Translations under genes and position numbers: made by a program | From: Pseudomonadota bacterium | GTDB taxonomy: Bacteria; Pseudomonadota; Gammaproteobacteria; Burkholderiales; Burkholderiaceae_B | DNA length: 64,000 nt | NCBI GenBank assembly: GCA_023425645.1 | Contig: JAFACG010000042.1 | Coordinates: 72,016-136,015 of the forward strand | Direction: 5' to 3' | Notes under the pieces: generated by a model | Seen by the model: the letters and a program-made list of their open reading frames with translations, nothing else | Told to the model about the DNA's origin: nothing | The model's database searches: none | Shown here: positions 61,530 through 64,000 of the stretch, piece by piece | Numbering within the stretch: the stretch's first letter is position 1 | How the letters are laid out: each line of letters starts with the position of its first letter

Positions 61530-62392
61530 TTACTTGATTCGCTTCTTCGGTCGGAGCTCGCTGGGCTTGATATGCCAGATTTTTTGCATGGTGTTGTTCA
61601 AATGGCTGGCACTTGCGAACCCAGTGGCCGCGGCAATGCTACCCAGGGACAGCTTTGTTTCAACAATAAGTTTGTGCGCATTGGCAAGACGGACGCCAAT
61701 GATGTATTGCAATGGTGATTGTTGCGTGTTTTCCCGAAATGCCCTGTTGAAGTGGCTGGTCGACAGCCTTGCTATGGCGGCTAATTCTTCGATTTTTATG
61801 GCTTGTGAGCAGTTTTCTTCGACGTACTCGCGTATTTTTTTCAAAGTGGCTGTTTTAAGGCCTCCCTTGAAGTTTTTCGATGATTTTATTGCTATGGAAG
61901 AGTAGTTCCTAAGCATATGCATAAAGAAAAGGTTTGATAAGCTTTCTATGCATAAAGAGTTTGCGCCGTTCTTCAGTGTTTCTTCCTTCAGGGCGTCTCC
62001 AAGCCATAAGGCTTTTTTGTCCACGTTTCCCAATGACGGAGGAATGAGCTCAAAGGAATCGATATCAAATTCCAGTTGGGCTAATTTTGCAAGGCAACTT
62101 GGGTTGACGGCCACGAGAATATTCTCTTTTTGCTCGTTCCATCGAGCGAAAAGCTCGGAGCCTGCCGGAATGATTTCGATTGTGCCTACGGGGGCTGTGT
62201 AAATTGCCTTGCGGTCGCTGTTCAAGGCGACTTCACGGTTAATCTGAGGGGACAGCATGATAAGCGCCAGATGGCTTGATGTGTGTTCAACCGGACTTTG
62301 TCTGGTGGAATCAGGGCCCGGGAGACGACGTAATCGCTGCTCTGGTACGTCCTTCCCCAGTTTTCCGGAAGCTGCTTGAACTGTTCGAACAT
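61530..62392 (-). pseudogene. AraC-family regulator, frameshifted near the N-terminus
   Basis: The C-terminal part (from about 62258) has a full AraC/XylS double helix-turn-helix (I-E-E-L-A-A-I-A-R-L-S-T-S-H-F-N-R-A-F and L-G-S-I-A-A-A-T-G-F). Upstream, the in-frame sequence S-P-V-E-H-T-S-S-H-L-A-L-I-M-L-S-P is protein-like, but the start (M-F-E-Q-F-K-Q-L-P-E-N-W, ATG at 62392) lies in another frame that ends S-R-A-L-I-P-P. One base lost or gained near 62307-62325 (CAGACAAAGTCC) joins them into about 288 residues, normal for the family. A translation start at 62258 could still give a shortened regulator. AT-richer than its neighbours. Confidence 0.65.
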
Positions 62393-62582
62393 ATTGAATG
62401 TGGAACGGTGCTTTGGATAAGCCTGTTTTATGGTTCTGAATGGCAAGATGGCGGGGAAGGGGGGCAATCTGGAAAAGATGCCCGGTGAATAACTCCGGCC
62501 TTGCAACCGGAGCTATTCGTGTTTCAGCAATGCCGTTATTTCGGATGATGCTGGGTCAGTTCATCCTGATTTGAATGTTGCG

Positions 62583-62798
62583 TCAACCGCGATGCTGTGC
62601 GGCCTGTTGGGTGTGCTGATCGGCTTGTTTCACGTGATGCGCCGCCTGGGTATGATGATGAACGGCGGGTTGGTGGCTAACCGCTTGATGTGCCTGTGCG
62701 GGTGCTTGTTCGGCAAATGCGGAAGTGCTGGTAAAGCCTGCTTCCAGGGCGAAAGCAGCGGAAATGGCCAGAGCGTTGATGGTCTTCTTGCTGAACAT
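62583..62798 (-). CDS. Small His-rich exported peptide
   Basis: 71 residues: signal peptide (M-F-S-K-K-T...T-S-A-F-A) followed by a 42-residue tail with twelve His and ten Gln, including H-H-H and H-H pairs. May bind nickel, zinc or copper in the periplasm, or be a stress peptide. A GGAGAGA site lies before ATG 62798. Family unknown to me. Confidence 0.6.
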   Translation of the reverse strand: MFSKKTINALAISAAFALEAGFTSTSAFAEQAPAQAHQAVSHQPAVHHHTQAAHHVKQADQHTQQAAQHRG

Positions 62799-63140
62799 GA
62801 TTTCTCTCCTTGATTGTGAACAGCCAGATTTGCTGGTGAAGTTATTATTGGCGAAGTAAATCAAGTTTTTTTAACTTGTTTTGGAAAATTGTTCGAATAT
62901 TTATTATTGATCGTTTTTTATTTTTCCAGGTCTGTTTCTTTTTGTTTCCTTTTTGTATTTTTTTATTTATAGATCATTTACTGGTTAGGTTTTGCTTTAG
63001 GTTTAAAACAAGCTTGGGAGTCAACCAAAGCATCGATTGCGTATTTCAGCCAGGCATTGCCTGGCCGAATAACGCTTAGCTTGTCAGGGCACATGGCCTG
63101 TTCGTTGAACACGGGCTCTGTGCTTGGCGGCGCGCTTGAA
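62799..63140. other. AT-rich intergenic interval
   Basis: Very AT-rich from 62830 to 63010, with long T-runs, in clear contrast to the flanks. Holds the promoter of the His-rich peptide; no other gene seen. Suggests foreign or decaying DNA. Confidence 0.5.
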
Positions 63141-63800
63141 TCACATCCAGGTCAGGCCGATGGAGATCACGACGCCGGACACGAACAGCTGGATCAGGCA
63201 GAAGCCCATGATGTCCTTGGCCTTCAGGCCGGCGATGGCCAGCACGGGCAGCGCCCAGAAGGGCTGCAGCATATTGGTTCAGGAATCGCCCCAGGCCACG
63301 GCCATGGCGGTGCGAGCCATGTCGGCGTCCAGCGCCTGGGCGGCGGCGATGACCACCGGGCTCTGCACGGCCCACTGGCCGCCGCCCGAGGGCACGAAGA
63401 TGTTGACCAGCCCGGCGCTCATGAAGGTCCAGAAAGGCAGGGTCGTGGCCGTGGCGAAGGAGACCATCCATTCGGACAGGGTGGCGGCCAGTCCCAAGTC
63501 CAGCATGATGGCCGAGCCGGCCGAGCGCGCCAGCGAGGCCAGGCCGCGCAGCCAGCGCTTGACCAGCGGGGTGCTGGCCAGCATGTGGCCGGTCAGCAGC
63601 ACCAGCAGCCTCTGCATGGCGAAGGTCAGCAGGCCCCAGAAGCCGTTGCCCCAGTAGCGGACGATGTCCATGGGCGTGCGCTGCTCGATCGCCATGGCGG
63701 CGATGCCGGCGATAAGGGTCAGCAGGATGACGAAGATGTAGGGGTCGGGCAGATAACGTTCGACCAGGCGGACCGAGCCGCGCGTCAAGGCTTTGAACAT
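63141..63800 (-). pseudogene. atoE: Short-chain fatty acid transporter AtoE, internally deleted and with a stop codon
   Basis: The frame starts like AtoE (M-F-K-A-L-T-R-G-S-V-R-L-V-E-R-Y-L-P-D-P), but after S-A-G-S-A-I-M-L it jumps directly to G-L-A-A-T-L-S-E-W, which in intact AtoE lies some 200 residues later. Near the end, A-W-G-D-S is followed by TGA (63279-63281) where the family has Trp (TGG), and the frame then continues T-N-M-L-Q-P-F-W-A-L-P to the natural end at 63141. About 220 of 440-450 residues remain. Two independent lesions make it a clear pseudogene. Confidence 0.8.
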
Positions 63801-64000
63801 AGGGTGATTGCTCCTTTTTGCAACAGGCGCCGCTGCTGTCGTTGATCATGATTCTGAGGGGCGCCCGGGATGGGGCGCATCGGCGCGCGCGCCGCGCCGC
63901 CCGAGTGGGACGGCGCAGCCGGCCCAGGGTACAGGCAGGCGCGCATCAGGTAGAAGCGGGGGCGGCGGGGGGGGGCGCCGCCCGGGGGGGGGCCCCCCCC
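63801..64000. other. Region upstream of AtoE with G/C-only end
   Basis: No gene seen. The last 40 bases contain only G and C, with runs of 8-9 G and 8 C, unlike natural sequence in the rest of the window; probably an assembly or read-end artefact. Confidence 0.5.

Noticed and set aside
1..64000. CRISPR arrays, prophage, integrase, rRNA
   Set aside because: No short direct-repeat array, phage gene, integrase or rRNA was seen; the only tandem repeat is inside the KGG gene.

Overview
The window is GC-rich chromosomal DNA whose gene content (several Bug/TctC-type solute receptors, NrdR-RibD-RibE order, LysR-rich catabolic islands, mltD-gloB-yafS-rnhA-dnaQ) suggests a betaproteobacterium of the family Alcaligenaceae (Bordetella/Achromobacter/Kerstersia relatives). 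The genus cannot be fixed from the sequence. Both window edges cut through unfinished context, and the last 40 bases are pure G/C and look unreliable.

Layout: 0-2.6 kb, housekeeping nrdR (5' end missing), ribD, ribE and tRNA-Ser(GGA). 2.6-13.8 kb, accessory genes: zinc alcohol dehydrogenase, a B12-dependent ribonucleotide reductase, an exported zinc peptidase-like protein, LysR/LysE, a frameshifted small exported protein, DUF2478 behind a structured leader, a DUF418 membrane protein and a LysR regulator. 14.0-19.1 kb, cyanide-insensitive bd oxidase cioAB plus a 49-residue DUF2474 protein, then a BisC/TorA-like molybdoenzyme. 19.1-27.7 kb, an IclR-controlled acyl-CoA island: acrylyl-CoA reductase, class III CoA-transferase and enoyl-CoA hydratase on one side; Bug receptor, ADP-forming acyl-CoA ligase and enoyl-CoA hydratase on the other; then a 3-mercaptopropionate dioxygenase-like gene. 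Palindromic GTTC-N9-GAAC sites lie in the divergent promoter.

The most striking region is 27.7-37.9 kb. It holds an apparently extra sigma-54 gene, a sigma-54 activator with a degenerate receiver and no DNA-binding domain, and stress genes: trehalose synthesis otsA/otsB, a KGG-repeat protein, an SDR, DUF3182, MscS and DUF4142. Four near-identical GG-N10-GC promoters (GGnACGnnnTTTGCT type, one of them upstream of the sigma-54 gene itself) and a fifth weaker one sit in front of these genes. This looks like a self-amplifying sigma-54 osmotic/stress regulon.

38-47 kb: GFA, YbaK, DUF411 and DUF4168 proteins, then a molybdenum hydroxylase operon (Bug receptor, dihydroxyphthalate-decarboxylase-like protein, CoxM, CoxS, CoxL, CoxG). 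47-60.6 kb: membrane hydrolase, trhO, a GST, two inverted-repeat elements in opposite orientation, fabI, mltD, gloB, yafS, rnhA, an RND efflux pair inserted before dnaQ, and tRNA-Val(CAC). 60.9-64 kb is a decaying, partly AT-rich zone: frameshifted AraC gene, His-rich exported peptide, an AtoE transporter with internal deletion plus stop codon, and a chimeric AtoE/Bug scrap.
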